A DNA stretch of 64,000 nt from Pseudomonas_T sp032052615 (GCA_032052615.1 DAMBWF010000001.1:248001-312000), one strand, 5' to 3'; positions 54,223 through 63,401 are shown, counted from the stretch's first letter. Numbers and translations: made by a program. Notes: a model not told the origin generated them from the letters alone.

Positions 54223-55319
54223 AAACGTCGCATCCCGAAACCCCTGCGACGGTCTCCCGGGTCAATCCGGGCGAAACGTTGCGCCTGGCGCGCGAACAGA
54301 GGGGCTGGAGCCTGGGCGAAGTGGCCCGCCAGCTCAACCTGACCGAGTACGCGCTCCGCCAACTCGAAGCCGGGGCCTTCGATCAATTGCCCGGTCACAC
54401 TTTCGCCCGCGGCTACATCCGTGCCTATGCCAAGTTGCTCGGCCTCGACCAGAGCCTGTTGGTGGCGGAGTTCGACCAGTACACCGGGACCGACGCCAAG
54501 GGCAGCGACGTGCACAGCCTCGGGCGCATCGAGGAGCCGGTGCGGTTGTCCCAGAACATCCTGCGCGTCGTCAGCTTCCTGATCCTGGTGGCGCTGATCG
54601 GCGCCGGTTTCTTCTGGTGGCAGGAGCAGTCCCAGCGCCGGGCAGGGGAAGCGGGCAACGCCGGCATCGAGCATGTCGAGGTGGAAAGCGCCGACGGCAC
54701 CACCCAGATTCACCCGCTGGACGAGCCGGAAGACCAAGCGGTCGTCGAGGCCGAGAACGAAGCCACGCCGCTCGCCGGGTTGCCGCTGGAAGGCGTTCCG
54801 CCGGCCGACGCCTCGGGCGCCACGCCGGGCGTCGACACGCCGGGCGTCGCCACGCCCAACACGCCCGCGCCGACTCCTTCCACATCGGGCGCCGTATCGA
54901 GCACGCCCCCGCCGGGCGCCTCCACGCCGGGCGCCTCCACGCCGACCCCGGCGCCGGTCCCGACTCCTCAAGCCACGGCTCCCATCGCCCAGGTACCGGC
55001 CAGCCCGGTGCCCGGCACCACCCCGACTCCCGTGCCGCAACCCGAGGCGGTGCCGGCGCCCGCCGACCTGGCGGCCGGCCAGGGGCGGGTCGATATTCGC
55101 TTCACCAGCGACTGCTGGACCCAGGTCACCGATGCCTCCGGCAAGGTACTGTTCAGCGGTCTCAAGCGCGCCGGCGATACCGTCCAGGTGGCCGGCAAGG
55201 CGCCCCTGGAGCTGCGCCTGGGCTATGCCCGGGGCGCCCAGGTCAGCTACAACGGCCAGGCCGTGGACCTCGCCGCGACCACCCATGGCGAGACCGCTCG
55301 CCTGAAGCTGGGGCAATGA
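54219..55319 (+). CDS. rodZ: Cytoskeletal membrane protein RodZ
   Basis: This 366-residue single-pass protein links MreB to the elongation machinery. A Cro/CI-type HTH lies at residues about 18-85 (LRLAREQRGWSLGEVARQL), a membrane helix at 115-134, a Pro/Thr/Ser/Ala-rich periplasmic linker at about 180-280, and a C-terminal DUF4115 domain at about 290-366. The linker carries short tandem repeats (TPGVDTPGVATP; TPGASTPGASTP) encoded by near-identical 15-18 bp DNA repeats, so its length may vary between strains. ispG overlaps by 4 bp. Confidence 0.92.
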   Translation: MKTSHPETPATVSRVNPGETLRLAREQRGWSLGEVARQLNLTEYALRQLEAGAFDQLPGHTFARGYIRAYAKLLGLDQSLLVAEFDQYTGTDAKGSDVHSLGRIEEPVRLSQNILRVVSFLILVALIGAGFFWWQEQSQRRAGEAGNAGIEHVEVESADGTTQIHPLDEPEDQAVVEAENEATPLAGLPLEGVPPADASGATPGVDTPGVATPNTPAPTPSTSGAVSSTPPPGASTPGASTPTPAPVPTPQATAPIAQVPASPVPGTTPTPVPQPEAVPAPADLAAGQGRVDIRFTSDCWTQVTDASGKVLFSGLKRAGDTVQVAGKAPLELRLGYARGAQVSYNGQAVDLAATTHGETARLKLGQ

Positions 55320-56434
55320 CCATGCATGGCGAGTCACCCATCAAGCGCCGCGTTTCGCGCCAGATTCGCGTCGGTAACGTGCCGGTAGGGGGCGATGCGC
55401 CCATCTCCGTGCAGAGCATGACCAATACCGATACCTGCGATGTCGCGGCGACCGTGGCGCAGATCCGTCGCCTGGAAGACGCCGGGGCCGATATCGTGCG
55501 GGTCTCGGTGCCGGACATGGACGCCGCCGAGGCCTTCGGCCTGATCAAGCGGCAAGTCCGCGTGCCGCTGGTGGCGGACATCCACTTCGACTACACCATC
55601 GCCCTGCGGGTGGCCGAGCTCGGCGTGGATTGCCTGCGTATCAACCCTGGCAACATCGGCCGAGAAGACCGGGTCCGGGCGGTGGTGGACGCGGCCCGCG
55701 ACCGGGGCATCCCGATTCGCATCGGCGTCAACGCCGGTTCCCTGGAAAAGGACCTGCAGAAGAAATACGGCGAGCCGACCCCCGAGGCGCTGGTGGAGTC
55801 GGCGCTACGCCATGTCGAGCACCTCGACCGGCTGAACTTCCCCGACTTCAAGGTGAGCGTGAAGGCCTCCGACGTGTTCATGGCCGTGGAGGCTTACCGG
55901 CTCCTGGCCCGGCAGATCGAGCAGCCCTTGCACCTGGGTATCACCGAGGCCGGCGGCCTGCGCTCCGGAACGGTGAAGTCGGCGGTCGGGCTGGGCATGC
56001 TGCTGGCCGAGGGCATCGGCGACACCATCCGCATCTCCCTTGCAGCCGACCCGGTGGAAGAGGTCAAGGTCGGCTACGACATTCTCAAGTCCCTGCACCT
56101 GCGCTCCCGGGGCATCAATTTCATCGCCTGCCCCAGTTGCTCCCGGCAGAACTTCGACGTGGTGAAGACCATGAACGAGCTGGAAGGGCGCCTGGAAGAC
56201 CTGCTGGTGCCGATGGACGTGGCGGTGATCGGCTGCGTGGTGAACGGGCCGGGCGAGGCCAAGGAGGCCCATATCGGTCTCACCGGCGGCACGCCCAACA
56301 ACCTGGTCTACATTGACGGCAAACCGGCGCAGAAACTGACCAACGACAACCTGGTGGAGGAGCTGGAACGGCTCATTCGCCGGAAAGCGGCCGAAAAGGC
56401 CGAGGCCGACGCGGCCCTCATCGCCCGCGGCTGA
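55316..56434 (+). CDS. ispG: 4-hydroxy-3-methylbut-2-enyl-diphosphate synthase IspG
   Basis: This 372-residue [4Fe-4S] enzyme of the MEP isoprenoid pathway converts the cyclic diphosphate MEcPP to HMBPP. It shows the conserved VQSMTNTDTCDVAAT and LRINPGNIG, and its cluster cysteines lie in ACPSCSRQ and VIGCVVNGPGEA. The ATG overlapping the rodZ stop (ATGA) was used; a second ATG 6 bp later is equally possible. hisS follows after 19 bp. Confidence 0.96.
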   Translation: MTMHGESPIKRRVSRQIRVGNVPVGGDAPISVQSMTNTDTCDVAATVAQIRRLEDAGADIVRVSVPDMDAAEAFGLIKRQVRVPLVADIHFDYTIALRVAELGVDCLRINPGNIGREDRVRAVVDAARDRGIPIRIGVNAGSLEKDLQKKYGEPTPEALVESALRHVEHLDRLNFPDFKVSVKASDVFMAVEAYRLLARQIEQPLHLGITEAGGLRSGTVKSAVGLGMLLAEGIGDTIRISLAADPVEEVKVGYDILKSLHLRSRGINFIACPSCSRQNFDVVKTMNELEGRLEDLLVPMDVAVIGCVVNGPGEAKEAHIGLTGGTPNNLVYIDGKPAQKLTNDNLVEELERLIRRKAAEKAEADAALIARG

Positions 56435-56453
56435 TACCCGTTAAGGAATCCGA

Positions 56454-57773
56454 GTGAGCAAGTCCCTGCAAGCCATCCGTGGCATGAACGATATCCTGCC
56501 GGAGCAGACGCCGGTCTGGCGCTACCTGGAAGACACCCTGGCGGAATTGCTGGAGGGCTATGGCTACCGGGAAATCCGCCTGCCGATCCTCGAGTTCACC
56601 GAGCTGTTCGCCCGCGGCATCGGCGAGGGCACCGACGTGGTGGACAAGGAGATGTACACCTTCCTGGACCGAAACGAGGAATCCCTCACCCTGCGGCCCG
56701 AAGGCACCGCCGGCTGCGTGCGGGCGATGCTCGAACACGGCCTGACCGGCGGCGGTCAGGTGCAGAAGCTCTGGTACACGGGGCCGATGTTCCGCTACGA
56801 GAAGCCCCAGAAGGGCCGCTACCGGCAGTTCCATCAGATGGGCGTCGAGGTGTTCAACCTGCCCGGCCCGGACATCGACGCCGAGCTGATCGTACTCACC
56901 TGGCGCCTGTGGAAGCGCCTCGGCCTGGCCGACGCGGTCACCCTGCAGCTCAACAGCCTCGGTTCCAGCGAGGCCCGGGCCGCCTACCGCGACGCCCTGG
57001 TAACCTACCTGCAGGCCCGGGTCGACCAACTCGACGAGGACAGCCAGCGCCGGTTGACCACCAACCCGCTGCGCATCCTGGACAGCAAGGTGGCCACGAC
57101 CCAGGCCCTGCTGGCCGACGCACCGACCCTGCACGACTACCTGGACGACGATTCCCGGGCCCACTTCGACGGCCTGACGGCGCGTCTGGATGCCGCCGGT
57201 CTCCGCTACGAGATCAATCCGAAGCTGGTGCGCGGCCTGGATTACTACGGCCGCACCGTCTTCGAATGGGTCACCGACAAGCTCGGGGCCCAGGGCACGG
57301 TGTGCGCCGGCGGCCGCTACGACGGCCTGGTGACCCAGTTCGGCGGCAAGCCGACCCCCGGGGTGGGCTTTGCCATGGGCGTGGAGCGCCTGGTGTTGCT
57401 GCTGGAAACCCTGGAGCGGGTTCCCGCGTCGCTCACCCCCTCCGCCGACCTCTACCTCTGCGCCTTCGGCGAGCCGGCCGAGCGGGCCGCCCTGGCCCTG
57501 GCCGAGCGCCTGCGGGACGCGCGCCCCGGGCTGCGTCTGCTGGTGAACGCGGGCGGTGGCAGCTTCAAGAGCCAATTCAAGAAGGCCGACAAGAGCGGCG
57601 CCCGCTACGCGTTGATCCTCGGTGAGGACGAACTGGCGAAGCGCGTGGTAGGTTGCAAGCCCCTACGGGACGACAGCGAACAACAGAACATCGCCTGGGA
57701 CGCTCTTCCGGAGCACCTGGCGGCCTGCCTCGACGTGGGCACGAGCATTGAGCGGATAGGAGTATTGGGGTGA
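56454..57773 (+). CDS. hisS: Histidyl-tRNA synthetase
   Basis: This 439-residue class II synthetase starts with GTG at 56454, with AAGGA 7 bp upstream and the usual N-terminus MSKSLQAIRGMNDILP. Visible signatures are RPEGTAGCVRAM, the motif-2 loop FRYEKPQKGRYRQFHQ, and the histidine A-box GLDYYGRTVFEW. A C-terminal anticodon-binding domain is present (about 340-439). Its stop overlaps the GTG of the next gene. Confidence 0.97.
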   Translation: MSKSLQAIRGMNDILPEQTPVWRYLEDTLAELLEGYGYREIRLPILEFTELFARGIGEGTDVVDKEMYTFLDRNEESLTLRPEGTAGCVRAMLEHGLTGGGQVQKLWYTGPMFRYEKPQKGRYRQFHQMGVEVFNLPGPDIDAELIVLTWRLWKRLGLADAVTLQLNSLGSSEARAAYRDALVTYLQARVDQLDEDSQRRLTTNPLRILDSKVATTQALLADAPTLHDYLDDDSRAHFDGLTARLDAAGLRYEINPKLVRGLDYYGRTVFEWVTDKLGAQGTVCAGGRYDGLVTQFGGKPTPGVGFAMGVERLVLLLETLERVPASLTPSADLYLCAFGEPAERAALALAERLRDARPGLRLLVNAGGGSFKSQFKKADKSGARYALILGEDELAKRVVGCKPLRDDSEQQNIAWDALPEHLAACLDVGTSIERIGVLG

Positions 57774-58414
57774 CCTCGCGTACCGAAGATGAAGAACTGG
57801 CGCTGATCAAGGATTGGTGGCAGCGCAATGGCAAACCCCTGCTCACGGGTGGCGTGCTCGCCCTGGTGGCGGTGTTCGGCTGGCAGGCGTGGCATAAATA
57901 CCAGACCAATCAGCAGCAGAACGCCTCGGTGCTGTACCAGGAATTGCTGCAAGCCACCCTGACCCCCGAGGGCCAGCCGGACGCGGCGAAGATCGCCGAC
58001 CTGTCCGGCAAGCTGAAGAGCGAGTACCCGGGCAGCGCCTACGCCCAGTTCGGCGGCCTGTTCGTCGCCAAGGTGGCGGTGGAAGCCGGGCGCCTGGACG
58101 ATGCGGCCGGCGAGCTCAAGGCGATACTCGACAAGCCGGCCAACTCCACCCTCGAGGAGCTGGCTCGCCAGCGCCTGGCGCGGGTACTGGCGGCGCAGAA
58201 CAAGGCCGAGGATGCGCTCAAGCTGATCCAGGGAGAGAGCGACAAGGCCTTCCTGGCCAGCCGCGAGGAACTGCGCGGCGATCTGCTGGTACAGCTCGGC
58301 CGCCCCGACGAGGCCCGCTCGGCCTACGAGAAGGCCAAGGGCGTCTCGGCGGAAGAAAACGGCCTGGGCACCTTGCAGATGAAGATCGACGACCTGGCGA
58401 AAGGGGACGCGTGA
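57770..58414 (+). CDS. yfgM: YfgM-like TPR membrane protein (Sec ancillary chaperone)
   Basis: This 214-residue protein of the YfgM/TPR_21 family begins with a cytoplasmic segment (EDEELALIKDWWQRNGK), one membrane helix at about residues 24-41, and a periplasmic TPR-type domain. In E. coli YfgM associates with PpiD and the Sec translocon and influences envelope stress. Translation starts at GTG 57770, overlapping hisS (GTGA), and the stop overlaps bamB (TGATG). The order hisS-yfgM-bamB-der is standard. Confidence 0.92.
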   Translation: MTSRTEDEELALIKDWWQRNGKPLLTGGVLALVAVFGWQAWHKYQTNQQQNASVLYQELLQATLTPEGQPDAAKIADLSGKLKSEYPGSAYAQFGGLFVAKVAVEAGRLDDAAGELKAILDKPANSTLEELARQRLARVLAAQNKAEDALKLIQGESDKAFLASREELRGDLLVQLGRPDEARSAYEKAKGVSAEENGLGTLQMKIDDLAKGDA

Positions 58415-59553
58415 TGGCCTGGAGATATGCCGCAGTGCTGGCCCTGGCCGCGGTGGCGGCGGGGTGCAGCAGCACCAGCACGAAAGAATTGCCGCCGGCC
58501 GAACTGCCCAAGATCACCGAGGAAGTGAAGCTGGACACCGTGTGGAGTCACTCCGTGGGTGACGGTCAGGGCGAGACTTACAACCTGCTGGTGCCGGCGG
58601 TGGATGGCGACCGCCTCTTCGCCGCCGACATTAACGGCGAAGTGGTAGCCCTGGACCGCTTCACCGGCAAGGTGATCTGGGACAAGGACCTGGACCGCCC
58701 GGTGTCCGGCGCGGTGGGAGCCGGCTACGGCCTGGTCCTGCTGGGCACCCTGAAAGGCGAGGTGATCGCCCTCGACGCCGAGAGCGGCGAGGAAAAATGG
58801 CGCGCCCGGGTGACCAGCGAGGTGCTGGCGCCACCGGCCACCAACGGCGACGTGGTGGTGGTGCAGACCCAGGACGACCGCCTGATCGCCCTGGAAGCGT
58901 CCACCGGCAACCAGCGCTGGATCTACGAGAACACTCCGGCTGTGCTGACCCTGCGTGGCACCGGCTCGCCGGTCGTCACCAACGACCTGGCGGTGGCCGG
59001 GTTGTCCAGCGGCAAGGTGATCGCCCTCGACGTGCAGCGCGGGCTGCCGGTGTGGGAGCAGCGGGTCGCCGTGCCCCAGGGCCGTTCCGAACTGGACCGG
59101 GTGGTGGATATCGACGGCGGCCTGCTGCTGTCGGGCGATACCCTGTACGTCGCCACTTACCAGGGCCGCGTCGCCGGACTCGACCTGCAAAGCGGGCGGG
59201 TTCTCTGGCAACGGGAGGCTTCCAGCTACGTGGGCGTGGCCCAGGGCTTCGGCAACGTCTACGTGAGCCTGGCCAACGGCAGCCTGGAGAGCGTCGACGA
59301 GCGTTCCGCCACCGCCCTGTGGAGCAACGATGCCCTGGCCCGTCGCCAGTTGTCGGCGCCGGAAGTGTTCTCCAGCTACGTGGCGTTCGGCGACTTCGAA
59401 GGCTACCTGCACCTGGTCAGCCAGGTGGACGGCCGGTTCGTCGGACGCGAGCGCATCGACAGCGACGGCCTGCGGGCGCGCCCGCTGGTGGTCGGCGACA
59501 TGCTCTACGCCTATGGCAACAGTGGCAAACTGGTTGCCTTGAAGATCCGCTGA
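58414..59553 (+). CDS. bamB: Outer-membrane assembly lipoprotein BamB
   Basis: This lipoprotein of about 379 residues is the BAM-complex subunit that assists outer-membrane protein folding. The lipobox is AAGC (Cys about residue 18), followed by an eight-bladed PQQ-type propeller with repeated motifs (VVALDRFTGKVIW, VIALDAESGEEKW, LIALEASTGNQRW, VIALDVQRGLPVW). The ATG at 58414 was chosen over GTG 58411 because spacing from AAGGGG is better. Two hairpins separate it from der. Confidence 0.95.
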   Translation: MAWRYAAVLALAAVAAGCSSTSTKELPPAELPKITEEVKLDTVWSHSVGDGQGETYNLLVPAVDGDRLFAADINGEVVALDRFTGKVIWDKDLDRPVSGAVGAGYGLVLLGTLKGEVIALDAESGEEKWRARVTSEVLAPPATNGDVVVVQTQDDRLIALEASTGNQRWIYENTPAVLTLRGTGSPVVTNDLAVAGLSSGKVIALDVQRGLPVWEQRVAVPQGRSELDRVVDIDGGLLLSGDTLYVATYQGRVAGLDLQSGRVLWQREASSYVGVAQGFGNVYVSLANGSLESVDERSATALWSNDALARRQLSAPEVFSSYVAFGDFEGYLHLVSQVDGRFVGRERIDSDGLRARPLVVGDMLYAYGNSGKLVALKIR

Positions 59554-59561
59554 GTTTCACT

Positions 59562-59635
59562 GTTCCGTGGCGACACGGAACGCTTGGCGGGACGTTTCTG
59601 CCGGCCGCTGCCCATGCAGCGGCCGTTGTGTTTTC
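59562..59635 (+). terminator. Two stem-loops between bamB and der
   Basis: GTTCCGTG/CACGGAAC (59562-59581, 8 bp, GCGA loop) is followed by CGGCCGCTG/CAGCGGCCG (59602-59625, 9 bp) and then TTGTGTTTTC. The second hairpin resembles an intrinsic terminator with an interrupted T-tract, probably giving partial termination before der. Confidence 0.5.
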
Positions 59636-59659
59636 TGGATTTAGCGCTGGAGGAGCCCA

Positions 59660-61141
59660 ATGGTTCCGGTAATCGCCCTGGTGGGCCGCCCCAACGTCGG
59701 CAAGTCGACCCTGTTCAACCGCCTGACCAAGACCCGCGACGCCATCGTCGCGGAGTACGCCGGCCTGACCCGCGACCGTCAATACGGCGAGGCGAAATGG
59801 CAGGGCCGCACCTACATCGTGATCGACACCGGCGGCATCTCCGGCGACGAGGAAGGCATCGACGCGAAGATGGCCGAGCAGTCCCTGCAAGCCATCGAGG
59901 AAGCCGACGCGGTGCTGTTCATCGTCGACTCCCGCGCCGGCCTGACCGCGGCCGACCAGATGATCGCCGAGCACCTGCGCAAGCGGAACAAGCGCAGCTT
60001 CCTGATCGCCAACAAAGTGGACACCGTCGATCCGGACATCGCCCGCGCGGAGTTCAGCCCCCTGGGCCTGGGCGATGCCCTGCCGATCGCCGCCGCCCAC
60101 GGTCGGGGCGTCAACGCCATGCTGGAACAGGCGCTGGGCGTTTTCCCCAAGGACAACGCGGGCGAGGCGGAGGGCGAGGACGGCGAAGCCGAGGACGTGG
60201 CCGAGGGCCAGGAGGCCGTTCGCATCCCCGGTCCCAGCGAGAAGGACGGCATCAAGATCGCCATCATCGGCCGGCCCAACGTTGGCAAGTCCACCCTGGT
60301 CAACCGCATGCTCGGCGAGGAGCGAGTGATCGTCTACGATCAAGCCGGTACCACCCGCGACAGCATCTACATTCCCTTCGAGCGGGACGAGGAGAAATAC
60401 ACCCTGATCGACACCGCCGGGGTACGCCGGCGCGGCAAGATCTTCGAGGCGGTGGAGAAGTTCTCGGTGGTCAAGACCCTCCAGGCCATCCAGGACGCCA
60501 ACGTGGTGGTCTTCGTGATGGACGCCCGGGAGGGGGTGGTGGAACACGACCTCAATCTGCTGGGCTTCGTACTGGAAAGCGGCCGCGCCCTGGTCATCGC
60601 CCTGAACAAGTGGGACGGCATGGAGCCTTCCGAGCGGGACTACGTGAAGACCGAGCTGGAGCGGCGGCTGATGTTCGCCGACTGGGCGGATATCCACTTC
60701 ATTTCCGCCAAGCACGGCACCGGCGTCGGCCACCTGTACAAGTCGGTGCAGATGGCGTTCAAGTCGGCGGTCACCCGTTGGCCCACCAACCGCCTGACTC
60801 AGATCCTCGAGGACGCGGTGCAGGAGCACCAGCCGCCCACCGTCAACGGCCGCCGGATCAAGCTGCGCTACGCCCACCTGGGCGGCGCCAACCCCCCGCT
60901 GATCGTGATCCACGGCAACCAGGTGGATCAGGTGCCGAAGTCCTACAGCCGTTACCTGGAGAACACCTACCGGCGCGTGCTGCGGCTGGTGGGTACGCCA
61001 ATCCGCATCGAATACAAGGGCGGCGAGAACCCCTACGAAGGCAAGAAAAACAGCCTCACCGAGCGCCAGGTAAACAAGAAGCGCCGGTTGATGAGCCACC
61101 ACAAGAAGGCCGAGAAGAAGCGCCGCGACAAGAAGCGCTAG
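59660..61141 (+). CDS. der: Ribosome-assembly GTPase Der (EngA)
   Basis: This 493-residue GTPase has two tandem G domains, unique to EngA/Der, and acts in 50S subunit assembly. Both P-loops are present as GRPNVGKST (residues about 8-16 and 205-213), with DTGG/DTAG G3 motifs and NKVD/NKWD G4 motifs. The acidic linker between G domains is rich in Glu/Gly/Ala, and the C-terminal KH-like domain ends in a very basic tail (MSHHKKAEKKRRDKKR). Confidence 0.97.
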   Translation: MVPVIALVGRPNVGKSTLFNRLTKTRDAIVAEYAGLTRDRQYGEAKWQGRTYIVIDTGGISGDEEGIDAKMAEQSLQAIEEADAVLFIVDSRAGLTAADQMIAEHLRKRNKRSFLIANKVDTVDPDIARAEFSPLGLGDALPIAAAHGRGVNAMLEQALGVFPKDNAGEAEGEDGEAEDVAEGQEAVRIPGPSEKDGIKIAIIGRPNVGKSTLVNRMLGEERVIVYDQAGTTRDSIYIPFERDEEKYTLIDTAGVRRRGKIFEAVEKFSVVKTLQAIQDANVVVFVMDAREGVVEHDLNLLGFVLESGRALVIALNKWDGMEPSERDYVKTELERRLMFADWADIHFISAKHGTGVGHLYKSVQMAFKSAVTRWPTNRLTQILEDAVQEHQPPTVNGRRIKLRYAHLGGANPPLIVIHGNQVDQVPKSYSRYLENTYRRVLRLVGTPIRIEYKGGENPYEGKKNSLTERQVNKKRRLMSHHKKAEKKRRDKKR

Positions 61142-61245
61142 GGCAGGGCACGGCGCCCGTGTTCTGGGGCCACGGGTTGGCTCGAAGGATCGGGCCGGCC
61201 CTTCCCGCATGACCGGCCAGGACAGGTGTGGCAGACCCTTCAGCC

Positions 61246-61343
61246 GGACAGGCTCGGCTGGATAGGCTCGGCCTGGCAGCCTCAATCAGGCCAGCTCGGC
61301 CGGATAGGCTCGGCCAGACAGGTTCGGCCAGACAGGCTAAGCC
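61246..61343. repeat. Seven-unit 14-bp imperfect tandem repeat
   Basis: The sequence between der and the aminotransferase gene falls into seven contiguous 14-bp units with consensus GGACAGGCTCGGCC. Units 1, 2 and 5 match 13 of 14 positions, units 6 and 7 match 12 and 11, and units 3 and 4 are degenerate (about 8 and 10). The array fills about a third of the 329-bp gap (61142-61470). No gene was found there; the array could be translated in an open frame but lacks a start and ribosome site fitting a gene. Confidence 0.8.
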
Positions 61344-61470
61344 TGGCGCGGCCGCCAGAGCCCGCCACGACGGATGCATCGCGCCAGGCGGATCGGCTAT
61401 CCTGCCGTTCCGCGCCTGCCGCGTTTCCCCGTGGCTTCGTTGTGGCGCGCCGCAGCCCGGAAACGCCTCC

Positions 61471-62619
61471 ATGATCGCCAGCAAACTGCCCCGCGTCGGC
61501 ACCACCATCTTCTCCCGCATGTCCCAGCTCGCCGCGGAAACCGGCGCGCTCAACCTGTCCCAGGGTTTCCCCGATTTCGACGGCCCGGTCGCCCTGCGCG
61601 AGGCGGTGGCCCGGCACATCGCCGAGGGTCATAACCAATACGCCCCGATGACCGGCCTGCCCGCCCTGCGCCAGCGGATCGCCGACAAGGTCCGGACCTT
61701 TTACGGCCGCGTCGTGGATGCCGAGGCCGAGATCACCGTCACCCCCGGCGCCACCGAGGCGATCTTCTGCGCGGTGCAGACGTTGATCCGCCCCGGCGAC
61801 GAGGCCATCGTGCTCGACCCCTGCTACGACAGCTACGAGCCGGCGGTGGAACTGGCCGGCGGCCGCTGCGTCCACGTGCCCCTGGCCCGGCCGGACTTCG
61901 CCATCGACTGGCAGCGCCTGGCCGATGCCCTCACGCCGCGCACCCGCCTGTTGTTCCTCAACTCGCCTCACAACCCCAGCGGCGCGCTGCTCGGGCGCGA
62001 CGACCTGGACCGCCTGGCGAGCCTGTTGCGGGACCGCGACATCCACCTGATCAGCGACGAGGTCTACGAGCACCTGGTCTACGACGGCGCGATCCACGTC
62101 AGCGTGCTGACCCACGAAGAGCTCTACGCCCGTTCCTTCGTGGTCAGCTCCTTCGGCAAGACCTACCACGTCACCGGCTGGAAGACCGGCTACGTGGTGG
62201 CGCCGCCAGCCTTGTCCGCCGAGCTGCGCAAGATCCACCAGTACGTCACCTTTTGCGGCGTCACTCCGTTGCAGCACGCCCTGGCCGATTTCATGGGCGC
62301 CCATCCCGAGCACCTGACCGAGCTGCCGGGTTTCTACCAGGCCAAGCGGGACCTGTTCTGCGATCTGCTGGCCGGTTCGCGCCTGCGCGTCGCCCGGGCG
62401 GCGGGCACCTACTTCCAACTGGCGGACTACAGCGCCCTTCGCCCCGACCTGGACGACGTGGCCATGGCCGAATGGCTCACCCGCGAGCATGGCGTGGCCA
62501 GCATCCCGGTCTCGGTGTTCTACCGACAGGCGCCCCGGGACCTGCGGCTGGTGCGCTTCTGTTTCGCCAAACGCGAGGAGACGTTGCGTCAGGCAGCGGA
62601 AAGACTATGCGCGATCTGA
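61471..62619 (+). CDS. PLP-dependent aminotransferase, methionine aminotransferase (YbdL) type
   Basis: This 382-residue class I aminotransferase shows LSQGFPDFDGP, NQYAPMTGLPALRQ, NSPHNPSGALL, DEVYEHLVYD and the PLP lysine in SFGKTYHVTGWKTGY. This pattern is that of methionine/glutamine-type aminotransferases (YbdL, KatB) used in methionine salvage. The start at 61471 gives the normal N-terminus; the longer frame reads through the tandem repeat. Its end overlaps the omega-amidase gene by 13 bp, which fits: transamination with glutamine gives ketoglutaramate, the amidase substrate. Confidence 0.9.
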   Translation: MIASKLPRVGTTIFSRMSQLAAETGALNLSQGFPDFDGPVALREAVARHIAEGHNQYAPMTGLPALRQRIADKVRTFYGRVVDAEAEITVTPGATEAIFCAVQTLIRPGDEAIVLDPCYDSYEPAVELAGGRCVHVPLARPDFAIDWQRLADALTPRTRLLFLNSPHNPSGALLGRDDLDRLASLLRDRDIHLISDEVYEHLVYDGAIHVSVLTHEELYARSFVVSSFGKTYHVTGWKTGYVVAPPALSAELRKIHQYVTFCGVTPLQHALADFMGAHPEHLTELPGFYQAKRDLFCDLLAGSRLRVARAAGTYFQLADYSALRPDLDDVAMAEWLTREHGVASIPVSVFYRQAPRDLRLVRFCFAKREETLRQAAERLCAI

Positions 62620-63401
62620 ACGACCTTCCCGACCTGAAACTGGCCTTGGTGCAGACCACCCTGGCCTGGCACGACCGCGACGCCAACCTGGCGCGCTTCG
62701 AGACCCTGCTGGACGCCGCCCGGGGTGCCGACCTGGTGCTCCTGCCGGAGATGTTCACCACCGGCTTCTCCATGGAGTCCGAGGCCCTCGCCGAGCCCGA
62801 GCAAGGTCCCACCCACGCCTGGCTGAAGGCCCAGGCCGCCCGGCTGGGCGCCGTCGTCACGGGCAGCGTCATCATCCGCGCCGCCGACGGCAGCCATCGC
62901 AACCGGCTGCTGTGGGCACGCCCGGATGGCGAGGTGCTGCATTACGACAAGCGCCACCTGTTCCGCATGGCCGGCGAGCACAAGCACTACAGCCCCGGCG
63001 AGGCCCGGGCGCTTTTCGAGCTCAAGGGTTGGCGGGTGCGCCCGCTGATCTGCTACGACCTGCGCTTCCCGGTCTGGAGCCGCGACCCCCACGACACCGA
63101 CCTGCTGCTCTACACCGCCAACTGGCCCGCCGCGCGGCGCCATCACTGGAATCGGCTGATTCCGGCGCGGGCCATCGAGAACCTCTGCTATGTCGCGGCC
63201 GTCAACCGCGTGGGCCGTGATGGCAAGGACCACCCCTACAGCGGCGACAGCCAGGTGCTCGACTTCCAAGGGGAGACGCTGCTGGCCGCTGGCGAGGGCG
63301 ACGGGGTATTCCGCGCGACCCTCTCCGCGACCGCCCTGGCCGCCTATCGCGAGCGCTTCCCGGCGTATCTCGACGCCGATGGCTTCCAGCTCGCGCCCTG
63401 A
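62607..63401 (+). CDS. Omega-amidase, YafV-type nitrilase family
   Basis: This 264-residue carbon-nitrogen hydrolase has the catalytic triad Glu in LLPEMFTTGF, Lys in HYDKRHLFRMAGE and Cys in LICYDLRFPVW. The YafV/Nit2-like sequence predicts hydrolysis of 2-oxoglutaramate (or 2-oxosuccinamate) to the keto acid and ammonia. The ATG lies inside the end of the aminotransferase gene (13-bp overlap), so the pair acts together in the glutamine-driven methionine salvage or 'glutamine transaminase - omega-amidase' route. Confidence 0.92.
   Translation: MRDLNDLPDLKLALVQTTLAWHDRDANLARFETLLDAARGADLVLLPEMFTTGFSMESEALAEPEQGPTHAWLKAQAARLGAVVTGSVIIRAADGSHRNRLLWARPDGEVLHYDKRHLFRMAGEHKHYSPGEARALFELKGWRVRPLICYDLRFPVWSRDPHDTDLLLYTANWPAARRHHWNRLIPARAIENLCYVAAVNRVGRDGKDHPYSGDSQVLDFQGETLLAAGEGDGVFRATLSATALAAYRERFPAYLDADGFQLAP

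Noticed and set aside
61246..61343. CRISPR array
   Set aside because: The 14-bp units are contiguous with no unique spacers, and no cas genes are in the window.
61228..61470. Extension of the aminotransferase reading frame upstream through the 14-bp repeats
   Set aside because: Translating the repeats gives an Arg/Gly/Ser/Ala repeat unlike any aminotransferase N-terminus. The ATG at 61471 begins the conserved sequence.
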